A DNA stretch of 64,000 bases from Actinomycetes bacterium (GCA_029546925.1 JAKPQM010000036.1:1-64000), one strand, 5' to 3'; counted from the stretch's first letter, positions 15,616 to 24,598 are shown. Notes: a model not told the origin generated them from the letters alone. A program made the numbers and translations.

Positions 15616-18042
15616 CTAGTTTCTGGCTTTCTTCGGCTTGAGAATCGGGTCGACCTTATAGGTGGCTACGCGTCCATCGTTGATCACACCGGACCAGTTG
15701 AGACCGTAGGCGAAATCGTAGATATTGCCTTCCGAGTCGACGTAGCAATCCATGTCGCGCGGTGTATCCTCGAGCTGTGTTTCAACGGCGTCCATGCTCG
15801 CAGGAAATTGCAGCGGCAACAGGCCGGAAGGCTCCGCTTGGCCGGATGCTATGGCGAGGAGCGCCTCGTTATCCGAGCCGAAGCTCACGAGAATGCCTTG
15901 GACCCTATCCTCGAACTCGGAAACCACAAGCGGTTTGGAAGCATTGATACATGCGATGACGGGCTTGCCGTCCATGAGCTCGATCGTCGTAAGCAACTTG
16001 TCGAGCTCAGAGGAGTTGGAAACCTGATAGGTCCTCCCCTTGTAGGAGCGGTTCTCTTTGGTGCCGTCTTCAAGGGTATCGCCCGAAATCGAGGTCTCGC
16101 GTACGGAAGCGTCATCGGCGGTGTAGGGGCCATAGACCAACGGAATAGGCACATACTCCACAGCCGTGTAGTCGGCATTGAAGACAGCACCTTGGCCGGG
16201 AGCGGAACCGGCAGAACCGGCGAAGGGCGTATCCATGAAGACGATGGCGAAATCGCAGCTGGCAAGCGTCTCGGCATCGGGATGGCTCATGTCGTTCTCG
16301 GTGGGGTGCCCCGGATCCTCGGATTCGATGATATCGGTGACGAGATCAATGTAGTTGGCTGCGATTGCAGGATCGATGCCGCAGTCCCAGCTGGCGGGCG
16401 AGCCGGGGACGATACCGCCGTACATGGGCTCGACTTCGGGCGAGAAGGACTGCGGGATGTACACGCGCGGCTTCTCGGAACGCTCGGAGATGAGTCCTCC
16501 CGCATTCTTGAGCATGACGATACCGCGGGTCTGCGCCTCGCGGGTAAGGGCAACGACATCATCACCGGTAAGCAGGGCATCGACCTTGGAGGAATCAACG
16601 AAGGGATTCTCAGAATGGAAGTTCTTGAAGATGGTTTCGAGCACGCGGCGGCCATGATCGCGGAAGTCGGCCTCGGCGGCTTCCTCTCCCATTTCGACCT
16701 TCATGATCTCGAGCGCATCCATGCAGAGATTGTCGCTCCCACCACCGATCTGATCGCAGCCGGCCATGAAGAGGCGGGCATAGCGCTCGGTCTTGGAGAT
16801 ATCCTCAACGCCCCAGCAGGTGGCGTTGGTCTGACCGGGATCGCTTGTGACCGACCAGTCTGAGCAGATGAGGCCGTCGAAGCCATAGCCCTGGCGCAAG
16901 AGGTCGATCTTCCATGCGGAATAGGCTGAGCCTACGGGCTCGCCGTATTCCCCATCATCGCCGTAGGCGATGGAGTAGCTGGTCATGACCGATGCGCAAC
17001 TCTCGGTCCTGCCGTCGAGCGTAAGGCCGCCATCCACGAAGGGGACGAGGCTCGTATCGAAGTTATCACCTGGATACACGGTGTACTTTCCGGAGTCGGT
17101 ATGCGATTCGCGGCCACTCTCCCCATTCCCATCGCCGGGGAAGTGCTTCATCATGGCGATGACAGAATCCTCTCCCCAACCGAGATCGTTGCCCTCCTCG
17201 TCATAGGTGGACTGCAGGCCGTCGATGGCGGCACGCGTCATATCGCGGGAGAGTGCCGGATCCTCGCCGTAGGTGCCTTCGATGCGGTTCCAGCGTGGGT
17301 CGGATGCGATGTCGATCTGCGGGCCGAGAAGGGTCTGCAGGCCGGCAGCCCGATACTGCTTGCCCTGGAGCTTATAGATCTCGGAGGCGAACTCGGAATC
17401 GAAGGATGCCGCGATACCGAGGCTGCCCGGCCAACCGGAAAGGGTTTCGGGGTTGCATGAGATCGTGACAGGGATACCGTACTCCTCGGACTCGGCGAGT
17501 TCCTGAACCGTATTGTTCCAGCGGGCGTGCAGCATATAGGGCTGGGTCGAGAAGTTGATGGCCTCGCGGATATGGGTATTCTTCACCAGATCGAGGAAGC
17601 CCTCGTCATCCATCGACATGCCCGATACGTGGAGCAGAAGGCCCGAGATCCACTCGAGCGGCAGAATGGCGGCAAGCTCCGCGGCACGCACGGATGCCGG
17701 TTGGCGCCAGTCCTCCCACACAGAGAGCTTGCCGTCGCCGTCGAAATCCTTAAAAGCATAGCCTTCTATCTGAATGATGGGCTTGCCGCCCTTAGTGCTT
17801 ATCGTGGGAGCACCATCCTGCTGGACGTACCTCGTAAAACCACCCGAGCGCGCGTCGATCTCCTCGATCTCGTATTTCGCCTCGACACCTTCTCCATCAG
17901 GGTCGATAGGGTAGGCACTTAAGTCGGGCGTTGCAAGACCTCCTGCGGCGGGAGCCTCCCCCTCGCATGAGGTGAGGCCGAGAAGCCCTGCAGCAACCGC
18001 AGATCCGGCAAGGAAGTTCCTACGGGTCATCTGTGATTTCAT
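15616..18042 (-). CDS. Tat-exported lipoprotein glycoside hydrolase family 3
   Basis: An 808-residue GH3 enzyme, probably a beta-glucosidase or related exo-hydrolase acting outside the membrane. The N-terminus MKSQMTRRNFLAGSAVAAG is a twin-arginine signal, ending in LTSC (Cys26), a lipobox, so the protein is predicted to be a Tat-exported lipoprotein. The (alpha/beta)8 domain carries the GH3 motif KHFPGDGNGESGRESH and the nucleophile region GFDGLICSDW (Asp near 395). The C-terminal alpha/beta sandwich follows (VALTREAQTRGIVMLKN), with a long VFMDTPF region. ATG 18042 has AAGGAGAG upstream. A TetR gene is divergent 170 bases away and is the obvious regulator. Confidence 0.88.
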   Translation of the reverse strand: MKSQMTRRNFLAGSAVAAGLLGLTSCEGEAPAAGGLATPDLSAYPIDPDGEGVEAKYEIEEIDARSGGFTRYVQQDGAPTISTKGGKPIIQIEGYAFKDFDGDGKLSVWEDWRQPASVRAAELAAILPLEWISGLLLHVSGMSMDDEGFLDLVKNTHIREAINFSTQPYMLHARWNNTVQELAESEEYGIPVTISCNPETLSGWPGSLGIAASFDSEFASEIYKLQGKQYRAAGLQTLLGPQIDIASDPRWNRIEGTYGEDPALSRDMTRAAIDGLQSTYDEEGNDLGWGEDSVIAMMKHFPGDGNGESGRESHTDSGKYTVYPGDNFDTSLVPFVDGGLTLDGRTESCASVMTSYSIAYGDDGEYGEPVGSAYSAWKIDLLRQGYGFDGLICSDWSVTSDPGQTNATCWGVEDISKTERYARLFMAGCDQIGGGSDNLCMDALEIMKVEMGEEAAEADFRDHGRRVLETIFKNFHSENPFVDSSKVDALLTGDDVVALTREAQTRGIVMLKNAGGLISERSEKPRVYIPQSFSPEVEPMYGGIVPGSPASWDCGIDPAIAANYIDLVTDIIESEDPGHPTENDMSHPDAETLASCDFAIVFMDTPFAGSAGSAPGQGAVFNADYTAVEYVPIPLVYGPYTADDASVRETSISGDTLEDGTKENRSYKGRTYQVSNSSELDKLLTTIELMDGKPVIACINASKPLVVSEFEDRVQGILVSFGSDNEALLAIASGQAEPSGLLPLQFPASMDAVETQLEDTPRDMDCYVDSEGNIYDFAYGLNWSGVINDGRVATYKVDPILKPKKARN

Positions 18043-18146
18043 GCTCTCTCCTTCGCTCCATGGGGTCGAAATAAGGACCATGGCATGCCTATCATGTGGT
18101 AGATAGCACCAATCGCCCTCGTTACCCCTCATTCTCGATGCAGGAA

Positions 18147-18156
18147 TAGGATCCTA
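18147..18156. promoter_or_regulatory. TAGGATCCTA palindrome in GH3/TetR divergent region
   Basis: A perfect ten-base palindrome between the divergent GH3 and TetR genes, followed by AT-rich sequence with CATTAT and ATAATG half-sites (18164-18189). It is a candidate TetR operator by position only. Confidence 0.3.
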
Positions 18157-18213
18157 CAATCATCATTATGCGAATAAGTGTTGGAATAATGAGAGGGGTG
18201 TCGGGTTGTCGAT

Positions 18214-18792
18214 ATGAATACGAAGAACAATGCGCGCTGGCAGGCGAGCGAGCAGGGCATCATCGGTGCCGCCATCGACCTCATGCGCGAGAAGAAGGGG
18301 AAACTGCCCACCGTCAAGGCGATCTGCGAGCGTGCTCGGGTAAATCGCTCCACGTTCTACGCCCACTTCGACAATGCGATCGATCTTATCAGGAAGCACA
18401 GCAACGTCTTGCAGCAGGACAGGATGAAGAGAATTGCCGCAGAATCAGGCATCTGGCGCGACGCGACGGTAAACCGACAGCTTCTCGAGCATATTCGGGA
18501 CAACCAGGACTTCTATCGGGTGGCGCTTCCCAACTACAGGAGCTTTCTCTCCGATCGCAGCCATACAGAAAACTACGGCGAGATTTTAGCGCCTGCGTGC
18601 AGGCGACTGGGTATCGAGGACGAAGGCGAGAAGCGGCTTTTCTGCACCTTCATCGATAGCGGGCTCCAGAGCGTCCTCTCCGAGTGGGTCGAAGGGGGCT
18701 GCTCGCTCAGCATAGCCTCGGTAGGACATGTTCTCAAGATCTGCCTCTCCATGACAAGGACCGGGGATCCTGTTCCAGATCAGAAGGAGTAG
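18214..18792 (+). CDS. TetR/AcrR family transcriptional regulator
   Basis: A 192-residue regulator. The N-terminal HTH is AAIDLMREKKGKLPTVKAICERARVNRSTFYAHFDN, the classic TetR pattern ending in the TFY-x-HF recognition helix. The C-terminal ligand domain (SFLSDRSHTENYGEILAPACRRLG, SGLQSVLSEWVEGG) resembles the TetR_C type seen in regulators of sugar and fatty-acid genes. It is transcribed away from the GH3 lipoprotein gene and most likely controls it. A GAGAGGGG lies about 15 bases upstream of the ATG, a rather long spacing. A hairpin directly follows the stop. Confidence 0.88.
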   Translation: MNTKNNARWQASEQGIIGAAIDLMREKKGKLPTVKAICERARVNRSTFYAHFDNAIDLIRKHSNVLQQDRMKRIAAESGIWRDATVNRQLLEHIRDNQDFYRVALPNYRSFLSDRSHTENYGEILAPACRRLGIEDEGEKRLFCTFIDSGLQSVLSEWVEGGCSLSIASVGHVLKICLSMTRTGDPVPDQKE

Positions 18793-18832
18793 CGTGGGAA
18801 ACTGCTCCTAGAGGGGCGGCCCCGTTCCCACG
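18793..18832 (+). terminator. Hairpin after tetR
   Basis: CGTGGGAA (18793-18800) pairs with TTCCCACG (18825-18832), with an inner GGGGCGGCCCC stem. It lies immediately after the tetR stop; there is no clear T-run. The following 190 bases to the next gene hold no recognisable feature apart from an AT-rich promoter-like stretch at 18985-19010. Confidence 0.55.
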
Positions 18833-19028
18833 TGCTGTTATCGGAAAACGATTTCATGCGTACTCTCCCGAGACGATTACTTGCAGGGTCCTGAGGCAGT
18901 CGCGCCAAAATCGCAAACGGGAAGCTCTTACCAGCTTGGAAGGATTCATGGTCACACCCGGCATCAACCTTGCCGACACAGACGGTAGACTAAAATAAGA
19001 GTATTCGGGCCCTCTATAAGGAAGCCGC

Positions 19029-19631
19029 ATGGAATTTAGACGGCACAACGTGGCGCTTGCCCCGCTCACGAGCGAGGATCGCGAGCAGTTCATCTCCGAT
19101 AACCAAGAGGCATTTCTCTACGGTGCAACGGAAGAGTTCGGTGTACGCGATGAGCATTTCGAGGAAAACGGGCAGATCATATCCCGCAAAACCATCGAGG
19201 CATCCATCGATGGCGAGCATGCGAAAGCCTATCGCATCCTGCTCGACGGCGAGAAGGTCGGTGGGCTTGTCATAAGTATCGATCCCAAGACATGCAGAGG
19301 TGAGCTCGAGCTGTTTTTCGTCTCACCACATATCCATAGCAAAGGCATCGGCCAAGCGGCATGGAGGACGGTCGAGGAGCTCCATCCCGACGTGTGCGTG
19401 TGGGAACTCGTAACCCCCTATTTCGAGACGCGCAACATCCACTTCTATGTGAACAAGCTGGGGTTCCATATCGTCGAGTTTTTCAACAGCCATCACCCCG
19501 ACCCCAACGAACCCGAGGAGTACGACGAGGGTCATGAGACCGGCGATGGCTACGATGGGATGTTCCGCTTCGAGAAGATTGTAGGCAGCAGACCCGGGCC
19601 CGATTCAAGAAGGGCCTCCTCCATCCTCTAG
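19029..19631 (+). CDS. GNAT family N-acetyltransferase
   Basis: A 200-residue acetyltransferase of unknown substrate. The GNAT core is visible as KAYRILLDGEKVGGLVIS, ELELFFVSPHIHSKGIGQAAWRTVE (acetyl-CoA loop) and NIHFYVNKLGFHIVEFF. The C-terminal 50 residues are acidic and end in a loose tail. AAGGAAG precedes ATG 19029. The stop codon overlaps the stop of the convergent histidine kinase gene by three to four bases (CTAG at 19628-19631), so no terminator separates them. Confidence 0.83.
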   Translation: MEFRRHNVALAPLTSEDREQFISDNQEAFLYGATEEFGVRDEHFEENGQIISRKTIEASIDGEHAKAYRILLDGEKVGGLVISIDPKTCRGELELFFVSPHIHSKGIGQAAWRTVEELHPDVCVWELVTPYFETRNIHFYVNKLGFHIVEFFNSHHPDPNEPEEYDEGHETGDGYDGMFRFEKIVGSRPGPDSRRASSIL

Positions 19632-20947
19632 GTACCCCTCGTAGCGGGTTCACGTCTAAACCAGAGCACCGTAGTGAAAATCCCATCGGCTCTCTCCACC
19701 TGGCAGGAGCCGCCCATCCTACCCATCATGTACTCGACGTTCGCGAGTCCCACCTGCGTGCTTTCCTGTCCATCAAGACGGACGTCCACTGCGTTTTCAA
19801 AGGCAAGCCCGATACGATCGTCTTTGTGACGCAGCCCTATACGGACCGGCTTCGAGCGATCGGCGTATTTGTCGATATTGGATGCAAGGTTGTCGAACAG
19901 CCTTCTTACGAACGGTTTGCAAACAAAGATCCTATCGTCAGGCCAAGCCAGCGCGCAATCAAACCGGCAGCCCTTCTGAGACAGATACTCAACCAATTCG
20001 GAAAGCGTGTCGAAAAAGACCTCTCTCAAGGCAACGAGCTCGGGCTTCATCCCCACCTCTTCGCCTACAGCAAGCGAAAAGTGGAGGATGTCATCCGAGA
20101 GCTGCTTTATCTGCCCCGCCTTCTCATCTATCCGGACAAGATACTCCCGCATCTGCTCTTCGTTCTGATACTTCCCGCTACGCAAGATTTCGGTATAGAG
20201 CATAAGCTTAGTGAGAGGGGTTCGTAGATCGTGGGATAGGCCCGTAATCAAGGATTGGTTCGCTTGCAGGGAAAGTGCCTCGGCATTTCGCTGTTCGAGG
20301 AAAGCGCTGCGCATAGAGTCCAAGCCTTGCGCAAGCACTGCGAGCTCGTCATCGCCCCTCACCGTGATGACGTGGTCGAAATCCCCTCCCTCAAGCATCC
20401 GCACATCAGAACTCAGATCGCAGATGTACGTTGCCACCTCTCCGACGCCTTTCAAAAAGATGCCGAGAAAGACCACGACGGCAACGACTATCTCGACAAT
20501 AATCGCCCATGTTTTAAGCTGGTAAGCCTCATCGCTGAAGATGAGCAGATTGGCCTCGCCATCGACAAAATCTATTGTGTAGTAGGAATACCAGTCGTAG
20601 AGGTTGACGCCTATATCCCTGCCATACAACTCCTCTGTCTCCAGATAAGACGAATTGAACACCAGCTTCCCATTGCGGTATATCTCCATCAACACCACGG
20701 GTTGATTTTCGCACCACTCCAGCAGAGCGTCCGCATCGGTAGCAGCAATCCGGTTGCTGTCGACATACGCTTGAAGAGACTCCACGCGTGCCTCAATGCA
20801 TCTTGCTTGGAAATCCTCATTTATGGCCAGTGAGTCGATTATTCCGTCACCGACATGGTAGAGGACGCCGAACAGAGCAGCGCTGCACAGAGCAGCGATG
20901 AGCAGCAGCCGAACGAAGCGCAGGCCCAACCCTGAACGGCTATTCAT
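19628..20947 (-). CDS. Sensor histidine kinase
   Basis: A 439-residue membrane sensor kinase paired with the upstream OmpR-type regulator. Membrane helix 1 is at about 11-31 and helix 2 at about 146-164, enclosing an extracytoplasmic sensor of about 110 residues; a HAMP-like segment follows, then the H-box GLSHDLRTPLTKLM with the phosphorylated His239. The N-box is LFDNLASNIDKYA; the G1 box is degenerate (GLAFENAVD) while VGLANVEYMMGRMGG retains the G2 region, as in a subgroup of small kinases from Gram-positives. ATG 20947 follows GAAGGGGTGG and overlaps the end of the regulator gene by eight bases, so the two are coupled. Confidence 0.9.
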   Translation of the reverse strand: MNSRSGLGLRFVRLLLIAALCSAALFGVLYHVGDGIIDSLAINEDFQARCIEARVESLQAYVDSNRIAATDADALLEWCENQPVVLMEIYRNGKLVFNSSYLETEELYGRDIGVNLYDWYSYYTIDFVDGEANLLIFSDEAYQLKTWAIIVEIVVAVVVFLGIFLKGVGEVATYICDLSSDVRMLEGGDFDHVITVRGDDELAVLAQGLDSMRSAFLEQRNAEALSLQANQSLITGLSHDLRTPLTKLMLYTEILRSGKYQNEEQMREYLVRIDEKAGQIKQLSDDILHFSLAVGEEVGMKPELVALREVFFDTLSELVEYLSQKGCRFDCALAWPDDRIFVCKPFVRRLFDNLASNIDKYADRSKPVRIGLRHKDDRIGLAFENAVDVRLDGQESTQVGLANVEYMMGRMGGSCQVERADGIFTTVLWFRREPATRGT

Positions 20948-21662
20948 CGAGTCCACCCCTTCGGAAACGGTAGCCCTTCCCCCATGCAGTCTGGATATAC
21001 TTCGGATCGCGCGGATCCTCTTCGATTTTCGCCCGCAGGTTTCGAATATGCACCATAACCGTACCGCTCGAGATGTACGTATATGGTTCGTCCCAGACAA
21101 TCTCGTAGATGTTCTGAGCGGAGAACGTACGCGTCGGGTTCTTCATGAGAAGCAGAAGGATCTGATACTCGGTCTCGGTCAGACTGACTTCCCCGCCCTT
21201 GATCCAGACCTCGTTGTGGGTTCGTGCGATCTTGATATCTCCTAGCTCGAGGTAGGTACTCTGTTCCGTCTCGCCAAGCTGATCTTTACCACGATAGATG
21301 CGCCATCTCCTCAGAAGCGCTTTAACCCTGCCGCTCAGCTCCGCATAGGAGAACGGCTTCGTCAGGTAGTCATCTCCGCCTGCAGTCAATCCGATGAGCT
21401 TGTCGGATTCCTGCGCTTTTGCCGTCAGGAAGAGGATAGGTACGGCAGAGGTCTTGCGAATTTCCTCGCACGCTCTAAGACCGCTCATGCCCGGCATCAT
21501 GACATCGAGGATGATCAGGTCGATGGCATCCGAAAGCATATTCAATGCTTGTTGCCCGTTCGCAGCCTCGAGTATGGTGTAACCCTCTCCGCCTAAAAGG
21601 ATCCTGATTCCCTCGCGGATCTCGGACTCGTCTTCAACGATCAAAATCGTCTGTGAACCCAT
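20940..21662 (-). CDS. OmpR/PhoB family response regulator
   Basis: A 240-residue two-component regulator. The receiver domain starts at MGSQTILIVEDESEIREG, with the phosphoacceptor in LIILDVMMPG (Asp53) and the conserved lysine in GGDDYLTKPFS. The C-terminal winged helix shows SLTETEYQILLLLMKNP, TFSAQNIYEIVW and the wing VHIRNLRAKIEEDPRDPKYIQTAWGKGYRF. The start at 21662 has AGGAGAG upstream. The kinase gene follows with an eight-base overlap. Similar pairs respond to cell-envelope or antibiotic stress, but no ABC transporter is adjacent here; the next gene in the same direction upstream encodes a small lipoprotein. Confidence 0.93.
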   Translation of the reverse strand: MGSQTILIVEDESEIREGIRILLGGEGYTILEAANGQQALNMLSDAIDLIILDVMMPGMSGLRACEEIRKTSAVPILFLTAKAQESDKLIGLTAGGDDYLTKPFSYAELSGRVKALLRRWRIYRGKDQLGETEQSTYLELGDIKIARTHNEVWIKGGEVSLTETEYQILLLLMKNPTRTFSAQNIYEIVWDEPYTYISSGTVMVHIRNLRAKIEEDPRDPKYIQTAWGKGYRFRRGGLDE

Positions 21663-21869
21663 AGGAGCTGTCTCTCCTCTCGGACAGATCCGCGAGATGC
21701 CCCCATGCGTTGGCATGGAAGGCACCCCGCGACAGGAAGGAAGGGAGATCGTATCGCTGTCTGCTTACCCCAGTCTTTCTCATCTGCATATATTCGAACT
21801 TCTATCACTCCACATTCTAGTTGAGCAGCAGGCCACTCGGGAGCCAGGCGATTTCATCAGATAGCGACT

Positions 21870-22142
21870 CTAGTTGGACTTGCCGTTCGTAATGCTGCCA
21901 GTCTTGGTGCTGTTGTTCTTGGTGCTGTTGTTCTTGGTTTCCGTCGACTTCTTGTCCGTAGTTTCCTTACTGGTGTCTTTCGTAGTGGTCTGCGTCTGTG
22001 TTTGCTGTGTTGATGCAGCATTATTTTTACCGCCGCCTCCAACGCAACCTGCCAGCGGAACAAGGCCTAGACCCAAGGCCAGCGCCACAGCAACGACCTT
22101 CTTACCCATGCCATCCCGCATAGCATTCATGTTATTCTCCAT
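21870..22142 (-). CDS. Small Thr/Lys/Asn-rich lipoprotein
   Basis: A 90-residue predicted lipoprotein: a charged start, hydrophobic helix VVAVALALGLGLVPL and a lipobox LAGC with Cys33. After the cysteine the mature part is low-complexity (GGGGKNNAASTQQTQTQTTT, then repeats of TKNNS) and would be an extended surface tail. No known family. GAAAGGA lies ten bases before ATG 22142. The repetitive codons make it prone to length variation. It lies upstream of the two-component genes in the same direction with about 200 bases between, so separate expression is possible; a link to the sensor kinase is only positional. Confidence 0.75.
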   Translation of the reverse strand: MENNMNAMRDGMGKKVVAVALALGLGLVPLAGCVGGGGKNNAASTQQTQTQTTTKDTSKETTDKKSTETKNNSTKNNSTKTGSITNGKSN

Positions 22143-22460
22143 GATCGTGGTGTCCTTTCCAAGACGTATCGGTTGCCGTATTGCATCCGATGTCTATAAG
22201 CTTATGGAGGATTTCTTAACTCTCTTGGGTTACAGTTCTTAACGTTTATGAAGGATTGCCATTGCGTAGACAGAGAGTTCTCGAGACGATGATCGTCTAG
22301 TCTATGGAAAGATACCGGCCACCACACAGGGACATCCATCCTCTTGACGAATACCCGCAGAAATCGAGCAGCTCATGATTGTTGGTTCCGTGAAAAAGCA
22401 ACCCTGCGCGTCCCACCGCGGGGCTTGCACATATCCTCATACGCAGGCGATACGGGATGT
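22143..22460. other. 318-base intergenic region
   Basis: Upstream region of the small lipoprotein gene. It contains a perfect palindrome AGACGATGATCGTCT at 22284-22298 and, toward its right end, the terminator of the methyltransferase gene. No coding sequence is recognised. Confidence 0.5.
22393..22428 (-). terminator. Rho-independent terminator of the TcmP-like gene
   Basis: Read on the minus strand, GCAAGCCCCGCG pairs imperfectly with CGCGCAGGGTTGC and is followed by TTTTT (plus-strand 22393-22397). It lies about 30 bases past the stop of the methyltransferase gene. Confidence 0.7.
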
Positions 22461-23264
22461 TTACAGTCTCACATGGACGAGGAATGCTCGCCTAGCCTTA
22501 TCCGTGACCGCCATGGCGATGCGCGTGTAGAGGTTCACCTTATTGGCAAGGATCTTCCGAGCGGCGGTATAGAACGGACGCTGCTCGATAAGCTGCACGC
22601 CCGCTTCAGATGCGAAGGCGGATGCGTCGTCAATTGAGAAGTGCATCGTCGCAGCGGTGTTGCCCGTCTTTCTCACGTACCTGTTGGCATATCTGAGTCC
22701 CGTCGAGTTTGTGGCATCGAAGATGAGCTCGGCATCGGGAAAGCGCCCTTGGACCTTGCGGATGAATCCGAGCACATCTGCGGCGTGGAAGTACTGGAAC
22801 ACACCCGAGGCGACCATGAGCGTAGGTGCGGACTTATCCACATCCTTGGCCCACCCAAGATCGAATAGATCTCCTGCGATGAGAATCTCGTTTTCCGCCG
22901 CATCGAGCATGCGGCGGCGGATTTCGATGACTTCGGGCAAATCTACCTCATAGAACATCGTCCCTCCACCGGCGGTTCCGATGCGGAAGCAAGCCGTCTC
23001 CAAACCGCGGCCCAGATTCACGATGTTGCACGTGGGATGGATATCGATGAATGTTTGCACCATCTCGTCGAGGTTATGATAGCGCGCAACGGAGGCGATC
23101 ATCGCGTACTCGCTCGACCTTTCCTCGATGCTGGTCTCGGGAATGACGGGCTCCAGTGCGAGCGCCTTGGGATCGTGGAAATACTCGGGAAAGCGCTTCG
23201 ATACGTACACCCGTGCCGTCAGCGGGATGAACAGCGTCTCCGCTACTCCTTGGAACTCGCCCAT
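22461..23264 (-). CDS. TcmP-like (leucine carboxyl methyltransferase family) O-methyltransferase
   Basis: A 267-residue SAM-dependent methyltransferase of the LCM/TcmP family (PF04072). Diagnostic stretches are TARVYVSKRFPEYFHDPKAL near the N-terminus, NIVNLGRGLETACFR for SAM binding and YEVDLPEVIEIRRRML, followed by LMVASGVFQYFHAADV. These enzymes methylate carboxyl or hydroxyl groups of diverse small molecules; the natural substrate here is unknown and there is no biosynthetic cluster. GGAGGC precedes ATG 23264. It lies downstream of the MerR/TipAS regulator on the same strand with about 97 bases between them. Confidence 0.85.
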   Translation of the reverse strand: MGEFQGVAETLFIPLTARVYVSKRFPEYFHDPKALALEPVIPETSIEERSSEYAMIASVARYHNLDEMVQTFIDIHPTCNIVNLGRGLETACFRIGTAGGGTMFYEVDLPEVIEIRRRMLDAAENEILIAGDLFDLGWAKDVDKSAPTLMVASGVFQYFHAADVLGFIRKVQGRFPDAELIFDATNSTGLRYANRYVRKTGNTAATMHFSIDDASAFASEAGVQLIEQRPFYTAARKILANKVNLYTRIAMAVTDKARRAFLVHVRL

Positions 23265-23361
23265 CGATGCCTCCGTGCCCAGATAACCTACCTGCTCGTC
23301 GGATATAGCTTAGCAGGAAGCCGGGCCGCTCCCGTGTTGGCGGGCGGCCCGGACAGAGCCT

Positions 23362-24129
23362 CTACTCGTCGTATAGGTTATCTATCGCCTTGACGAGCAT
23401 TTCCGTGGCACCGGGCATCCATGCGTCGTAATATGCCTTGAAGCGCTCGTCGGCAAGGTAGGAGTGCGCGAGTGCCCTATGGGTCTCGGGCGCGTACAGC
23501 CCCTCGGGCCAGAATAGGCGCAGACCCTCGGCATGCAGTTCAGCCGCGCGCCGAGCGTGCGCTCCTGCAGCGTCCCCCTCCTCGAGGGCGGCGATAAGCT
23601 CGGTCTTCAGCTCTGCTTCGATCTCGGTACCGCGCTGCCACTCCGTCTGGCTAAGCCCTCTCATCTTCTCGTTCGACGCGTCGACGACCTCATCGCCCCA
23701 GCGCTCGCGCACCTCCTTTCCGTACTTCCTCTCGTTTTTCTCTACGAGGTCTTGTTTGAAGGCCTCGAACTTCTCTTCGGTGTCCATGGGGGCACCTCCT
23801 TCCAGGCTCTGCAGTGTCCGCTTGACGCTGGCGATGAGCCTTTCGATGCGCACCTCGCGCGCCTGCAATTCCTCAAGATGCCGGACGAGGGCATCCCTTT
23901 GATCGAACGACGGATCATCGAGGATCTTCCGGATGTCTGCGAGACGCAGGCCCATTTCACGATAGAGAAGCACCTGCTGCAAACGATCCTCCTCATCCTC
24001 CCCGTAGATGCGGTACCCGTTCGCCGACCGCTGCGGGAAGAGCAGTCCCTGTTCCTCGTAGTGGTGCAGGGTCCTCACGGAGACACCCGTCAACCGTGCG
24101 AACTGCCCCACCGAATAACATCGTCCCAT
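23362..24129 (-). CDS. MerR family regulator with TipAS ligand domain
   Basis: A 255-residue regulator of the TipAL type. The N-terminal MerR DNA-binding domain is CYSVGQFARLTGVSVRTLHHYEEQGLL, then a coiled-coil dimerisation helix (VRHLEELQAREVRIERLIASVK) and a C-terminal TipAS domain (EVRERWGDEVV, RRAAELHAEGLRLFW, YAPETHRALAHSYLADERFKAYYDAWMPGATEMLVKAI). TipAS domains bind thiopeptides and other bulky drugs. ATG 24129 with AAGGGGA upstream is chosen; GTG 24153 and ATG 24147 are alternatives. Its promoter contains a near-perfect dyad between -35 and -10, the classic MerR arrangement, so autoregulation is likely. Confidence 0.9.
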   Translation of the reverse strand: MGRCYSVGQFARLTGVSVRTLHHYEEQGLLFPQRSANGYRIYGEDEEDRLQQVLLYREMGLRLADIRKILDDPSFDQRDALVRHLEELQAREVRIERLIASVKRTLQSLEGGAPMDTEEKFEAFKQDLVEKNERKYGKEVRERWGDEVVDASNEKMRGLSQTEWQRGTEIEAELKTELIAALEEGDAAGAHARRAAELHAEGLRLFWPEGLYAPETHRALAHSYLADERFKAYYDAWMPGATEMLVKAIDNLYDE

Positions 24130-24192
24130 CACCATATCCCCTTGCATCGACACCCCAATTGCGAATCTGCGGCCACGTCTCGCGATAAGGAT

Positions 24193-24221
24193 GCTATATC
24201 CTTACGTTACGTGAGGGTCAA
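24193..24221 (-). promoter_or_regulatory. MerR-type promoter with spacer dyad
   Basis: On the minus strand TTGACC (24216-24221) and TATAGC (24193-24198) flank a 17-base spacer containing a CCTTACGT/ACGTGAGG dyad (24200-24216, one mismatch). Position between -35 and -10 is where MerR-family activators bind. Confidence 0.65.
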
Positions 24222-24265
24222 GCACCATTCTGATTCACACTGCCATATCCTCGCCTCCCTTATCA

Positions 24266-24311
24266 CCAGCAAGGCCCCTATCGACTGTACAGTCACCGGG
24301 GGTCTTGCTGG
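24266..24311. repeat. 46-bp palindromic repeat with GACTGTACAGTC core
   Basis: Nested palindrome: CCAGCAAG (24266-24273) pairs with CTTGCTGG (24304-24311), CCCC pairs with GGGG inside, and the centre is GACTGTACAGTC (24283-24294). The same core occurs three times at 95-base intervals near 42.86-43.07 kb. The remaining bases to 24598 hold nothing I recognise. Confidence 0.7.
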
Positions 24312-24598
24312 CAAAGGCTCCCTTGGTATGGTTAACGCAGCAGTAACCCTACCCCAGTGCCGTCGGCCCTGCCAAACGGTCGAAATCCGGAAAATCAGTC
24401 CGTCTCGCTCTATCTGGAATCCGTGTCATCGAGAGGAGGCTCCACAGTCTACGGTCGAAACTCCAGGGGGCACGCATAGCCGCCATTAGAACATGCTGTG
24501 TTATATCTGAGCAGGAGTGCGATGCCACTGGAAGGGCACAGAGAGCTGATGACCAACTGGCGAGCATCCGCGATGGCATTTCATATACCTGCGAATAT

